From a virus, in IMG/VR virus record IMGVR_UViG_3300020171_000068, positions 1 through 41,192 of that record: a stretch of DNA of 41,192 nt; one strand, 5' to 3'. A program made the translations under genes and the position numbers. The stretch's first letter is position 1, and the number at the start of each line of letters is the position of its first letter. The notes beneath the pieces were generated by a model, which saw only the letters and a program-made list of their open reading frames with translations, did no database searches and had not been told where the DNA came from. Of this stretch, positions 29,851 to 39,108 are shown piece by piece.

Positions 29851-31240
29851 ACATAGCTTGATAGACTTTTCAATACTCACTAATCCTAAGTATAAACCTA
29901 ATTGGCATCACGAGGTAACAGCGAAAGAACTTGAAAAAGCGGAAAAAGGCACAGCAGACTGGAAGATATTATTGCTTATGTGTCCGCCACGATCAGGAAA
30001 GTCCGAAGAAGTAAGTATTAACTTCCCTGCGTGGTCTTTAGGAAGAAGTCAGGACAAAGAGATAATCACGGCTTCTTATTCATCTGAACTGGCGTTAGAC
30101 TTCGGAAGTAAAACAAGGGATTTAATATCAAGCGAAGAATATAAATTGATATTCGGAGATGTTTCTTTGAAAAGCGACGAACAATCAAAGGCTAAATGGA
30201 AAACCAACAAAGGAGGAAGTTATATTTCTGTTGGTATAGGTGGGGCGATAACAGGAAGGGGGGCGGATTTACTCGTTATTGATGACCCGATAAAAAATAG
30301 AGAAGAAGCGAACAGCAAGTTAATCAGAGACAAACACTGGAACTGGTTTACTTCGACGGCATATACAAGGCTTCAACCAAACGGAAAGGTGGTTATCGTT
30401 CTTACAAGGTGGCATTTAGATGATTTAGCCGGACGAATAATGAAGAACCCAGAATTTGCATCAATGTTAAAGATTATAAAGTTCCCTGCTATAGCCATAG
30501 AAGATGAACAATATCGCAAAAAAGGAGAAGTTTTATGGCCGACCAGGTATAGTTTAGAAGAGGTTGAAAGTATAAAACGAGGAATAGGCGTATATGATTT
30601 TTCAAGTTTATATCAACAATCTCCCATATTGTCAGAAAATCAGGAATTCAAACAATCGTGGTTTAGATACAGGGATTATGAGGAAGTTTCAAGATTAAAC
30701 ACAAGGAATTTTTTAACAATAGACACGGCGGTTTCAGAGAAAGACTCTGCGGATTACACGGGTATAGTTTCTAATTTTGTTGATATTCAGAATAAGTGGA
30801 ACATTAAGATTAAAAGGGTGAGGATAAACCCTAAAGAATTGATAGATTTGTTGTTTGCAATGAATGATACCGACAACTACGAGAAGATAGGGATCGAGGA
30901 GACAGTATATCTTCAAGCCATTAAGCCGTTTCTTGATGATGAGATGAGAAAAAGGAATAAGTTTTTAACCATAATTCCATTAAAACATCATCAGACAGCA
31001 AAGGAGATAAGGATAAGAGGACTTGTGCCAAGATATGAAACTCATTCAATATTTCATATCAATGGCGAATGCGATGAACTTGAAGAAGAAGAATTGTGTT
31101 TTCCTTCTGGTTCTCACGACGATGTATTAGATAGTTTAGCTTATCAATTACAGATAGCCGAAGCGCCTATGGGAGAAGATGAAATGGTCAGGCTTATTGA
31201 AAACAGGCAAAGAAATCTAATTAATGAATTCGGCGTATGA
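29804..31240 (+). CDS. terL: Terminase large subunit
   Basis: A 478-aa packaging motor. The ATPase domain has Walker A CPPRSGKSE (about residues 60-68), Walker B DLLVIDDP (155-162) and the coupling motif VLTRWHLDD. The RNase H-like nuclease has LTIDTAVSEKDSADYTG (first Asp), GIEETVY (second acidic) and PSGSHDDVLDSLAY (third Asp cluster). Starts at the ATG directly after TTG in the 3' end of terS, so they are translationally coupled. Its TGA overlaps the next ATG. Confidence 0.95.
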   Translation: MNYSNEELKQISQAGKHSLIDFSILTNPKYKPNWHHEVTAKELEKAEKGTADWKILLLMCPPRSGKSEEVSINFPAWSLGRSQDKEIITASYSSELALDFGSKTRDLISSEEYKLIFGDVSLKSDEQSKAKWKTNKGGSYISVGIGGAITGRGADLLVIDDPIKNREEANSKLIRDKHWNWFTSTAYTRLQPNGKVVIVLTRWHLDDLAGRIMKNPEFASMLKIIKFPAIAIEDEQYRKKGEVLWPTRYSLEEVESIKRGIGVYDFSSLYQQSPILSENQEFKQSWFRYRDYEEVSRLNTRNFLTIDTAVSEKDSADYTGIVSNFVDIQNKWNIKIKRVRINPKELIDLLFAMNDTDNYEKIGIEETVYLQAIKPFLDDEMRKRNKFLTIIPLKHHQTAKEIRIRGLVPRYETHSIFHINGECDELEEEELCFPSGSHDDVLDSLAYQLQIAEAPMGEDEMVRLIENRQRNLINEFGV

Positions 31241-31389
31241 ACACAAAAGAGCAACTGCTAAATGAAATGAGCAAGGACTTCGGCAGAATACTTGATGATT
31301 ACCGAAGTCCTCACGAGATAGAAAAGAAACGATTAAAAGAGTTAAGGGAAAATAAAATAAAAGAAATTAAGAATCAACTAACAATATGA
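31237..31389 (+). CDS. Small helical protein between terminase and portal
   Basis: A 50-aa frame coupled by ATGA at both ends (with terL and with the portal). It is almost all charged helix (ELREN, KRLKELRE, KIKEIKNQL) and could be a coiled coil. A small gene at this place is common in phages; no function is visible. Confidence 0.65.
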   Translation: MNTKEQLLNEMSKDFGRILDDYRSPHEIEKKRLKELRENKIKEIKNQLTI

Positions 31390-33110
31390 GAGTATTTGAT
31401 ATATTCGAGGATGAGATAGATTCGTATCTAAACGACAGCGTGGAGATTTCTTCAGGTTATTGGTATAACCAAGCGAAACTTATTAAGAGGATTTATTTAT
31501 ACGCTAATTGTATTTATCCCAATGGCAAACTTGATTCGCAGGGAAGATACAGGTATTTTTTTGATATTGCTTCTCCTCGCATAGACAGCGAAGTTAAGAA
31601 TGTGGATTTTGACACTAAAAATGTTGTTTTGGCAACTGACTCCAACAAAGATTATAAACCTCTATTTATCGCCAATAACTTCTTACGGGACTATATGAGA
31701 GAAAGTGGCCAATCCACCAAAATTGATGAGATAGTTGAGGAAGGAAGCGGTTGGGGTAATGTCGTTTTAAAGAAAATCAAGGGTGGTTATGAGAGGGTGG
31801 ATTTAAAGAATTTCTATGTCATCAACCAAACAGCCGAGAGTTTGGACGAAAGCCCCGTTATTGAGAGACACATCTTAACTCAATCGAATTTAAGAGCCAA
31901 GCAAGGTATTTGGAATAATGTCGAGAAAGTCATCAAGGAATGCGGTAATAAGGAATTCTCTGTTACTGCCAAATCAAACAAAGAAGACAAGACTACGCCT
32001 TATTATGAGATATACGAACGCAACGGGGAAATCAGCCAGCAAGACCTATATGAAGCGCAAGATAAGAAAGGCGGGGATAAGGATACTTATGTCTTGGCCA
32101 AGATTATCTGCGCCGGACTTGCCAAGAACTCCAAAGACGCCAAGTATATTTTATTCGCTGAAGAATTAAAAGACGATATGTCTTCCGTGTACAAAGAATA
32201 TCACAGGGGAAGATATAATGGCCGATGGTGGAGGGTTGGTATTCACGAAATGTTATTTGATATTACCACTCGTTCGAATGAAATCGGCAATCAAATAGCC
32301 AGAGGGCTTGAATGGGCATCTAAAACTATATTCCGAAGTGCCGATAAACTCTTAACGAGTAATGTCCTTACCGACCTTAACAACGGAGATATAATCAAAA
32401 GCACGGACATCTCGCAGGTTGAGATAAGGATGCAGGGCTTAGACCAGTTAATGGCGGATTGGAACAGGTTAATGACATTGGCTGACAAGCTTTGTAATTC
32501 TTACGAGGTGGTACTCGGCGAAAATATGCCGAGTGGTACATCGATGGGGCTTGGGAATATGCTTAATCAGAACGCTAACAAGTTATTCGATTTTATCAGA
32601 AAAAAATTATCTCAAATACTTCAGGACGCTTTACAAGATTGGGTTTTGCCCGACATATTAAAAAAGATTAAAGTCGCTAAGTATGTGAAGATTACAGGTG
32701 ATTCTAATCTTGGTGAATATCATAAAATGCTGGTTGATGGGTGGTATTTAAAAAATTTAATCGCTTTCGGCCCGCATACGGAAGATGTGGCAAACCTGTT
32801 AAAAGAAAAGAAACTTAAAGAGTTATCGGATATTGAGTTTATTAAGATAGAAAAAGACTTCTGGGAAGACTTTGAACCGAGAGTTGTTGTGGTTATCAGT
32901 GGCGAGAATGTAAATAAGACGAAAGAACTGACTGACTTATCGACTTTTATACAACTCGAGAGCGACCCCGTGAGAAGGTCTGCCCTAGTCGAAATGGCAA
33001 TGGCTAAGCAGGGCATCGATATTTCTTCTTTACCAAAGACCGAACAACCACCTATACAACCTTCTATGCCTACTAAAGGTCAACCTATAACTAATCAATT
33101 AACGCAATAA
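31386..33110 (+). CDS. Portal protein
   Basis: A 574-aa protein in the portal position directly after terL. It has the helical wing and stem pattern of podovirus-type portals: GYWYNQAKLIKRIYLYAN, then DIASPRIDSEVKNVDFDT, and a long C-terminal helical part with a Pro/Gln-rich tail (QPPIQPSMPTKG). The dodecameric ring would sit at one capsid vertex and thread DNA. Assignment rests on order and length as well as the pattern; no single diagnostic motif. Confidence 0.8.
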   Translation: MRVFDIFEDEIDSYLNDSVEISSGYWYNQAKLIKRIYLYANCIYPNGKLDSQGRYRYFFDIASPRIDSEVKNVDFDTKNVVLATDSNKDYKPLFIANNFLRDYMRESGQSTKIDEIVEEGSGWGNVVLKKIKGGYERVDLKNFYVINQTAESLDESPVIERHILTQSNLRAKQGIWNNVEKVIKECGNKEFSVTAKSNKEDKTTPYYEIYERNGEISQQDLYEAQDKKGGDKDTYVLAKIICAGLAKNSKDAKYILFAEELKDDMSSVYKEYHRGRYNGRWWRVGIHEMLFDITTRSNEIGNQIARGLEWASKTIFRSADKLLTSNVLTDLNNGDIIKSTDISQVEIRMQGLDQLMADWNRLMTLADKLCNSYEVVLGENMPSGTSMGLGNMLNQNANKLFDFIRKKLSQILQDALQDWVLPDILKKIKVAKYVKITGDSNLGEYHKMLVDGWYLKNLIAFGPHTEDVANLLKEKKLKELSDIEFIKIEKDFWEDFEPRVVVVISGENVNKTKELTDLSTFIQLESDPVRRSALVEMAMAKQGIDISSLPKTEQPPIQPSMPTKGQPITNQLTQ

Positions 33111-33157
33111 AATGATGGTGGAACACGGAGTCAAATTAAGAAAGTAAATTTTAATAA

Positions 33158-33412
33158 ATGTTTAACTTTAAAAAAATGAAGAAAGTAAAAATGACTCTTC
33201 AAGAATTAGAAGAGATTAAAAAAAGAAACGAGATGATTAACGAACATATCTTGGTAATTAATCTTTTACAAGGTTCGTTTGCAGGATATAGAAAAGCAAT
33301 AGAAGAGAAGTATAAATTAGACGCTACTCATAATTGGAATATTGATTTATTGACGGGTGAGTTTAAAGATGCGGGCTTAATTGAACAACCCAAAGAAGAG
33401 ATTAAGAAATAA
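33158..33412 (+). CDS. Hypothetical 84-aa protein in head module
   Basis: Charged helical protein (TLQELEEIKKRNEMINEHIL) with a C-terminal WNIDLLTGEFKD segment of the kind found after portal genes in some phages. Start at ATG 33158 with an AT-rich leader; a later Met at 33176 is possible. Confidence 0.5.
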   Translation: MFNFKKMKKVKMTLQELEEIKKRNEMINEHILVINLLQGSFAGYRKAIEEKYKLDATHNWNIDLLTGEFKDAGLIEQPKEEIKK

Positions 33413-33414
33413 CT

Positions 33415-33675
33415 ATGTTGGACTACGAGAAATTAAAAGAATCATTACAAACAGAAGCTTTTAAAGATTTGCGCAAGTTTTTGGTTTATCATCTGCTTGA
33501 GATGGAAAGCGTATATAGCGTAAAAGAATTTTCAAAAGCGGTTGATCAGGCGATTGAGATGAAAGGACAGAAGAGGGCTTGCGAGATATTAAGGTCTGTA
33601 TTGGAAAAGTTAATCGGAGAATCTGAAATTAAAGAAATCAAAGATGAAAAGACTAAAGAAGATTATGGATTGTAA
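33415..33675 (+). CDS. Hypothetical 86-aa protein in head module
   Basis: A helical protein (LKESLQTEAFKDLRKFLVYHLLEM, then AIEMKGQKRACEILRSVLEKL) resembling small proteins between portal and scaffold. Two bases separate it from the preceding gene. Could regulate assembly. Confidence 0.5.
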   Translation: MLDYEKLKESLQTEAFKDLRKFLVYHLLEMESVYSVKEFSKAVDQAIEMKGQKRACEILRSVLEKLIGESEIKEIKDEKTKEDYGL

Positions 33676-33695
33676 TTTATTTACATATTGGCTCT

Positions 33696-33717
33696 GTTGC
33701 CAGCCTTTAAAGGCAAC
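33696..33717 (+). promoter_or_regulatory. Hairpin with 12-bp palindrome between head genes
   Basis: GTTGCC (33696-33701) pairs with GGCAAC (33712-33717); within it GCCTTTAAAGGC (33703-33714) is a perfect palindrome. No T run follows, so it may be an RNA-processing or attenuation site, not a simple terminator. Confidence 0.4.
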
Positions 33718-33743
33718 CTAAATGTGAACCATAACACTACACT

Positions 33744-34313
33744 ATGGAAGAAGAACAAAATGAGACCATCGACTCTTTAAATGATGAAAATGATGGCACT
33801 ACTGCCATCGCCGAAGAAGTCTCTGACGCGGACACTATATCCGAAGAAGATGACGCTTCTGTCCTTGTAGAAAAGAATAAACGGCTTTTTATGAGGGCTA
33901 AAAAGGCTGAAGCTGACTTGAAGGCATTAAAGCAAAAGCCAGTGTTAGTCGAAAAGAAACCGTCTATATCAATCGATGAGGAAACTATCCTTAGGAAGAT
34001 TGATGAGAGATTAGAACAGAGAGATGTAGATTCCCTTTCTTTAAGCGATGAACTTAAAAAGGAAATCAAAAGTTATGCGAAATTAAATGGCGTGTCCGTC
34101 AAAGAGGCTTCTAATTCTTCTTATATCCAATTCAGACAGAAAGAAGAATCAGAGAAGGCAAGAATTGACGATGCTTCAATTAATTCTACGCATAAGACAA
34201 TGGCTAATCGCAATTTAGACGAAGTGAATCCTGATAAGGATTTTGATATGTCCACTAAAGATGGCCGAGAGGCTTATCACAAGTGGCACGAAGAGTGGAA
34301 GAAAACCCACTAA
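33744..34313 (+). CDS. Capsid scaffolding protein
   Basis: A 189-aa protein with an acidic N-terminus (residues 1-45), a central coiled coil (NKRLFMRAKKAEADLKALKQ) and a basic C-terminal end (HKWHEEWKKTH) for contact with coat. This charge layout and its place between the portal and coat genes are typical of scaffolds of tailed phages. No protease gene is nearby. Confidence 0.75.
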   Translation: MEEEQNETIDSLNDENDGTTAIAEEVSDADTISEEDDASVLVEKNKRLFMRAKKAEADLKALKQKPVLVEKKPSISIDEETILRKIDERLEQRDVDSLSLSDELKKEIKSYAKLNGVSVKEASNSSYIQFRQKEESEKARIDDASINSTHKTMANRNLDEVNPDKDFDMSTKDGREAYHKWHEEWKKTH

Positions 34314-34375
34314 TTCCAGGGTCGAGTCTATACAGCAATTAGTCATTCAAATTAATTGAAATAAATTTTAATTTT

Positions 34376-35575
34376 ATGGCTAATTCACTTACTGCTTTTA
34401 ATCCGACGCATTGGGCGCCGACAATGCAGGAGACATTCTTCAAAGAGAATGTAGCTCTTGCTATATGTAGCACTGAACTCCGCGATGTTTTAATCGACGG
34501 AACTCGTGTTTACAAACCTTATCGTAGTTCTTTAAAAGACCAAGACTATACGAAAGGAACCGCCATCACTTCATTTAATGATTTGACTGGCACCGAAGAA
34601 TATCTTGATGTTGATACTGTGCGTATTGTCCCGTTTTATGTGGATGATTTGGATAAATTACAAAATAAATGGGATGTTCTGCCTATCTTCGCTCAAGATG
34701 CTCAAAAGGTCTTAAACAACAGAATTGATCAAAAGGTATTCTCGAAATACTCTGACGCTTATTCTTACGTGTCAGCTCAAGACTTGGGTAGTACTGGCAC
34801 CGGAGCTTATGCTATCGATACCAGCAATATTGCCAACCTCTTTACTGTGGCTGGCAGACAGTTGGATAAATACAATCGTGGCTTAACTCAAAGATTTGCC
34901 ATTGTTGGTCCGAGATTGAAAGAAGTCCTTAAATTAAGCGTTGGCGCTAGAGAAACTGCTTTCGGCGACCAAGTTGAAGAGAATGGTTTAATCGGAAGAC
35001 GATATGGATTTGAAATCTATCAATCCAATAACATTCCTTTTGCCGCCGCTATAACAACTTCTTCGATTCCTGTTGCTGCCGAAACATTTACTGTTGATGG
35101 TGTTGTATTTACTTGGGTGGCTACTGGAACTAATTGTACATCCGCTGGTAAAGTTGACATCGGCGCATCTGAAGACGCGGCTTATGCTAACTTGGTACTG
35201 GCTATCAATGGTTCAACCGCTGGCACTACTTCCACTTACTATGATGTTTCCGCTGATGACAGGGAAGCGTTACACGCTGGTGGGATCGTCGCTTCTTATA
35301 CCGCCCACGCGTTAGTAATCTCAGGTTACGGCGATGTGGTTATATCTGAAACAACTACCAACTGCGCTGTTACCACCAATGTTCAATATCCTATATTCGG
35401 CGTTAAGGGTGCGATTGATTTCGTTATCCAAAAATCTCCGAATGTTGAATTTAGAGTTTGCGAGAACTTACTTGGTCGAAAAGTATACGCTTGGACAACT
35501 TATGGAGCAAAGACTTTCTTAAAAAAGAAAAAATCTCTTGTTTACGCTAAAGTTGATACAAGTTCTTGGTTGTAA
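34376..35575 (+). CDS. Major capsid protein, HK97-like, with inserted Ig-like domain
   Basis: A 399-aa protein. The N-terminal 220 residues follow the coat pattern (ENVALAICSTELRDVLIDG, then TGTEEYLDVDTVRIVPFYVDDLDK, then GPRLKEVLKL). About residues 230-331 are an extra beta domain of the ETFTVDGVVFTWVATG type that is found in coat proteins of many phages and likely projects from the capsid. The C-terminal part (GVKGAIDFVIQKSPNVEFR) completes the fold. It follows the scaffold and is expected to be the most abundant late product. Confidence 0.9.
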   Translation: MANSLTAFNPTHWAPTMQETFFKENVALAICSTELRDVLIDGTRVYKPYRSSLKDQDYTKGTAITSFNDLTGTEEYLDVDTVRIVPFYVDDLDKLQNKWDVLPIFAQDAQKVLNNRIDQKVFSKYSDAYSYVSAQDLGSTGTGAYAIDTSNIANLFTVAGRQLDKYNRGLTQRFAIVGPRLKEVLKLSVGARETAFGDQVEENGLIGRRYGFEIYQSNNIPFAAAITTSSIPVAAETFTVDGVVFTWVATGTNCTSAGKVDIGASEDAAYANLVLAINGSTAGTTSTYYDVSADDREALHAGGIVASYTAHALVISGYGDVVISETTTNCAVTTNVQYPIFGVKGAIDFVIQKSPNVEFRVCENLLGRKVYAWTTYGAKTFLKKKKSLVYAKVDTSSWL

Positions 35576-35579
35576 TCGG

Positions 35580-36306
35580 TAACTAAATAATAAGTAAATA
35601 ATTAGAATATTGCTATTACAACTCTTATAAAATGACTGAAGAAACAAAAAGAAAAATTGGAGAAGCGAATAGGGGAAAAATATTCTCTGAAGAACATAAA
35701 CAAAAAATAAAAAACGCTCTTGAAGGAAGACACTTAACTCCTCAAACAGAATTTAAGAAAGGACACAAACCATCTCAAAAAACTATTGAAAAGATAAGAC
35801 AAAAGAATCTTGGTAGAGTTCCTTGGAATAAGAATAAAAAAGGAGTTATGCCGATACCGTGGAATAAGAATAAAAAAGAAACAAGGATAGAGGTATTAGA
35901 TAGATTGAAAAAATCACACCTTGGTTATGTAATGCCACAAGAACAAAAAGAAAAGATTAAGATATCACATCTAAAAAGAGTAGAAGAAGGAAAATGTTAT
36001 CTTTATAAAGACGGAAGGTCAAAAGATATAAGATATAATTCTTTTTGTGTCTCCAGACATAGAGCGAAAAAAATAGGTAATGGTGGATCTCATAGTCTTG
36101 GTGAATGGCAGACCCTAAAGGCACAATATAACTGGACTTGTCCGAGGTGCAAGAAACAAGAACCAGAGATTAAACTAACTGAAGATCATATTATTCCTTT
36201 ATCGAAAGGCGGTTCAGACAATATCGAAAATATTCAGCCACTTTGTAAGAGTTGTAATAGCACAAAAGGAATTAAGATTATTACTTATTTGTTTAACTAA
36301 ATAATA
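35580..36306 (+). mobile_element. HNH endonuclease insertion framed by 13-bp direct repeats
   Basis: TAACTAAATAATA occurs at 35580-35592, just after the coat stop codon, and again at 36294-36306, overlapping the stop of the HNH gene. The unit between repeat starts is 714 bases and holds only the endonuclease. Recombination between the repeats would restore a simple coat-to-next-gene junction. Confidence 0.55.
35632..36300 (+). CDS. HNH homing endonuclease with NUMOD3 repeats
   Basis: A 222-aa protein. Residues 1-110 hold several NUMOD3-like DNA-binding repeats ([27 protein letters not shown], and two PWNKNKK copies). The C-terminal HNH has [23 protein letters not shown], then [13 protein letters not shown], near-identical in motif to the enzyme at 22054-22461. 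Its AT-rich, Lys-rich codon use differs from the flanking coat and fibre genes. It is the cargo of the repeat-framed insertion. Confidence 0.9.
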   Translation: MTEETKRKIGEANRGKIFSEEHKQKIKNALEGRHLTPQTEFKKGHKPSQKTIEKIRQKNLGRVPWNKNKKGVMPIPWNKNKKETRIEVLDRLKKSHLGYVMPQEQKEKIKISHLKRVEEGKCYLYKDGRSKDIRYNSFCVSRHRAKKIGNGGSHSLGEWQTLKAQYNWTCPRCKKQEPEIKLTEDHIIPLSKGGSDNIENIQPLCKSCNSTKGIKIITYLFN

Positions 36307-36353
36307 TGGTAAGTGCGTCTAAATGACGACTCTTAAAAAAATAAGACAAATTT

Positions 36354-38531
36354 ATGCCTAGAAAAATAAATGGGGCATTACAATTATCTGGAGAACCGAA
36401 ATCAATTTCGGGACTTGGATTTAAGTTGAAAGAATATGATTCTGCCGGTAAGATCGCAAGATTAGAAGGAACTACTATGCCCGTTGATGGTACTGCTGGA
36501 TATGCCGTTGGTTGTATCTTTATTGATACTACTGGTGGAGCTGGCGTTACTTTCTACGTGAATGAAGGCTCTATCACTTCCTGCGACTTTAATGTAGCGG
36601 CTGGTTCTACGGGAGATATTACTTCCGTTGTCGCTGGTGCTGGTATGACAGGTGGCGGGACTTCTGGCGATGTTACTCTCAATGTGATTAACACCGATGG
36701 CAAGATTACCGTTGGCGCTAATAGTATTGATATAGCAGCTACTTCTTTAGTGAATGCGGATATTGCCACGGGTGCCGTTATTGCTTATAGCAAGATGGCT
36801 GTGTTGACTTCAAACTATTTACTCGCTGGCGTGAGTAATGTTGCGACTGTGTGTTCAGTTGCTGGCGATGTAACGATGACTGCCGCTGGCACTGCCGCTA
36901 CATTCGCTATCGCTTCCGGAGTTATTGTAAATGACGATATTAATGCCACTGCCGGCATTACTGTTGGTAAGTTGGCTTTAACCACCGGCTCTATTATTCT
37001 TGGTGCTGCTAGTGTTGGCGCCGCCTTGGATGTTAAGGGTGATGGTAAAATTATAGTCGGTAATGGCACAACTGCTACTTCGGTTACAGTTAGTGGTGAT
37101 GCCACTCTTGCTAACGATGGAACTTTGACTGTTTCTGATGTTACTCTTGTTGGACGCGCCGCTGGTGATGTATATTATGATAACGGTTCTGCGATGGTAA
37201 GGTTGGCTAAACCAGGTTCATCTGGTTACTTCTTAGAGGGTGGCACGACTCCCGCGTGGAGTTTGCCCGCTTTAGGAGCCGCGAGTTCGATTGTAACTGG
37301 CGCGACCTTAAATGATGGTGGCATTCTTGATGCAACAATCACTTTTACTCAACAGACTGTTGCCGCCCCCTCCGTAGTTATTCCTAACTTTGCGGGAGCT
37401 GGCGCGAAGACTTTTGCCTTCCTTGAATTTGCTCAGACTTGGACAGCCAATCAAACAGTTCAATACGGTAAATTGCTTTTAGGTGATAATGACAATGCTC
37501 AAACTCTTCAAATTCTCGTAAATGAGAATATGACGGGGAATAAGACATTGACCATATTGCCTTTTGATACTAATAGACAAATTAGTATGAAAGGTAATCT
37601 AACCATCTCTGGCGATTTAATTACCGTTGGAGATGATAGCGTTACCTTAACTACTTCCGCCGCTACCGATGTTACGCTTCCTACTACTGGCACTTTAGCC
37701 ACTTTGTTAGGCACTGAAACATTGGCTGCTAAAACTCTTACTCTTCCGAAGATTGTAACCACTGGTTATATCGCGGATGGAGGTGGAGATGAATTTTTGA
37801 TGTTTGTTGAATCGGGAACTCCCGTCAACTATGTTGAGGTTCAAAATGCCGATACCTTGAATGCCGCAGTAGTTAGAGGAAATGGCAGCGATGCCGCTGT
37901 TGACCTCAAGTTTTACGGTAAAGGGGTTGGCAGAGCATATATCTGCGACAGTGCTGACCCGACAATAAAAGTCGGTTTTGACATTGACGCGGCTACAACC
38001 GGTAAGACAATGTTATTGCTCTCAACTCATACTGATGACAGGACATTAACTCTTCCTAATGCTACCGACACTTTAGTTGGTAAAGCGACTACTGATGTCT
38101 TCACGAACAAAACTCTTGATTGTGATGGCACCGGTAATGTTGTGTCCAATGTCAATATGAGCGAGTTAGACCCGATTGGAAATGCCGCTTGCGGTATTCC
38201 GTTCGTCTATCAAGCAACGGTTGCGAACATCGCCGCCGCTGGTTCTAACATTTCCGCCACCAATCCTAAAATGAAAGTCATAGGAGTGAAATTCGTTTCT
38301 TCATCCGCTGATACTGGAACTATTGCTTTACACAAGGGTCAAGTTGGCTCTGTGGGCGATGCTATTTCTCCAGCCTTTACTATTCCCGCTGATGCTGAAC
38401 AGGTTACTTTTTGTGATGAACTTGTCCAAGCTACTTGGGAAGTTGCCGAAAATGCTGGTTTAGTTGCCGTGGGTGACGCTGGTGCGAGTGTTGATGGAAC
38501 TATTTTTGTAGAGTGTTTAAGGATTAACTAA
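36354..38531 (+). CDS. Large beta-rich virion protein (fibre or head decoration)
   Basis: A 725-aa protein with low charge and many Val, Ala, Gly and Thr. It has repeated beta segments such as ITSVVAGAGMTGGGTSGDVTL, GNGTTATSVTVSG, and the module LPTTGTLATLLGTETLAAKT followed by LTLPKI, which returns later as LPNATDTLVGKATTDVFTNK. Such repeats are common in phage fibre or decoration proteins next to coat genes. Almost no Cys or Trp. It may form a trimer projecting from the head or tail. Confidence 0.65.
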   Translation: MPRKINGALQLSGEPKSISGLGFKLKEYDSAGKIARLEGTTMPVDGTAGYAVGCIFIDTTGGAGVTFYVNEGSITSCDFNVAAGSTGDITSVVAGAGMTGGGTSGDVTLNVINTDGKITVGANSIDIAATSLVNADIATGAVIAYSKMAVLTSNYLLAGVSNVATVCSVAGDVTMTAAGTAATFAIASGVIVNDDINATAGITVGKLALTTGSIILGAASVGAALDVKGDGKIIVGNGTTATSVTVSGDATLANDGTLTVSDVTLVGRAAGDVYYDNGSAMVRLAKPGSSGYFLEGGTTPAWSLPALGAASSIVTGATLNDGGILDATITFTQQTVAAPSVVIPNFAGAGAKTFAFLEFAQTWTANQTVQYGKLLLGDNDNAQTLQILVNENMTGNKTLTILPFDTNRQISMKGNLTISGDLITVGDDSVTLTTSAATDVTLPTTGTLATLLGTETLAAKTLTLPKIVTTGYIADGGGDEFLMFVESGTPVNYVEVQNADTLNAAVVRGNGSDAAVDLKFYGKGVGRAYICDSADPTIKVGFDIDAATTGKTMLLLSTHTDDRTLTLPNATDTLVGKATTDVFTNKTLDCDGTGNVVSNVNMSELDPIGNAACGIPFVYQATVANIAAAGSNISATNPKMKVIGVKFVSSSADTGTIALHKGQVGSVGDAISPAFTIPADAEQVTFCDELVQATWEVAENAGLVAVGDAGASVDGTIFVECLRIN

Positions 38532-38584
38532 AGATAATCTTTTTAGGAGGGGTGAATTTTCATCCCTCCGATAAAGGGTTATCT
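38532..38584 (+). promoter_or_regulatory. Strong two-part hairpin after the 725-aa gene
   Basis: Inner stem GGAGGGGTG (38546-38554) with CATCCCTCC (38561-38569), one G-T pair, 6-base loop; outer stem AGATAATC (38532-38539) with GGTTATCT (38577-38584). No T run follows. It probably marks a transcript 3' end or processing site; its purine arm resembles an SD but is buried. Confidence 0.5.
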
Positions 38585-38609
38585 AAATCTAAGTAAATAA
38601 ATTAAAATT

Positions 38610-38909
38610 ATGGAAAATTTGTACAATTACATTGTTGCCGCCGCTCCTACTACTACCACTATATGTAGCAAACCTTGTATTTTGGCGGGGATAACAATTA
38701 ATAAACTTGCGGCAAGTGGAGTGATAACCATCTATGATGGAATTAGCGTGGCGTTGGGAACTGTTATCGGGATTATAACCCAACCCGCGACATTATTGGC
38801 AAGTCAAGTTTCTATTGACTATCACGACATCTGTTTGAAGAAAGGACTGACGATTGTTACTTCTACCGCCGCACAGGATATTATAATCTCTTATAGGGTT
38901 AGCGCTTAG
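38610..38909 (+). CDS. Small structural protein
   Basis: A 99-aa beta-rich protein (ILAGITINKLAASGVITIYDG, then SIDYHDICLKKGLTIVTST) of a pattern that is found in phages next to fibre genes, possibly a decoration or chaperone-like protein. Start has the AAAATT-ATG context of late genes. Confidence 0.55.
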   Translation: MENLYNYIVAAAPTTTTICSKPCILAGITINKLAASGVITIYDGISVALGTVIGIITQPATLLASQVSIDYHDICLKKGLTIVTSTAAQDIIISYRVSA

Positions 38910-38927
38910 TGTTAAAAGATTAAAATT

Positions 38928-39107
38928 ATGGCGTTTGTCAACCAATCAAAAAGTTCATCTACTTTTGCTACACAATCAAAAAGCAGTGATGCTAATCAGG
39001 GTTTTGATGTAGGACGCTTTGATTTTGCCATTTTTGACTTGGCTGGGATAACTTATTCTAACCAAACAAAGAATTCAAGTAGTTTTACAAATTTAACTAA
39101 AAATTAA
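38928..39107 (+). CDS. Small repeat-bearing protein before the tail fibre
   Basis: A 59-aa protein with an internal duplication: NQSKSSSTFATQSKSS at the N-terminus and NQTKNSSSFTNLTKN at the C-terminus, joined by FDVGRFDFAIFDLAG. Such NQxKxSSxF repeats are known from metagenomic phage virion proteins as far as I recall. It ends one base before the fibre start. Confidence 0.55.
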   Translation: MAFVNQSKSSSTFATQSKSSDANQGFDVGRFDFAIFDLAGITYSNQTKNSSSFTNLTKN

Positions 39108-39108
39108 T

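Noticed and set aside
31237-31389. Possibility that TGA is recoded as an amino acid
   Set aside because: TGA stops occur in ATGA overlaps with well-formed downstream genes (terL to the 50-aa gene to portal), so TGA is a true stop.
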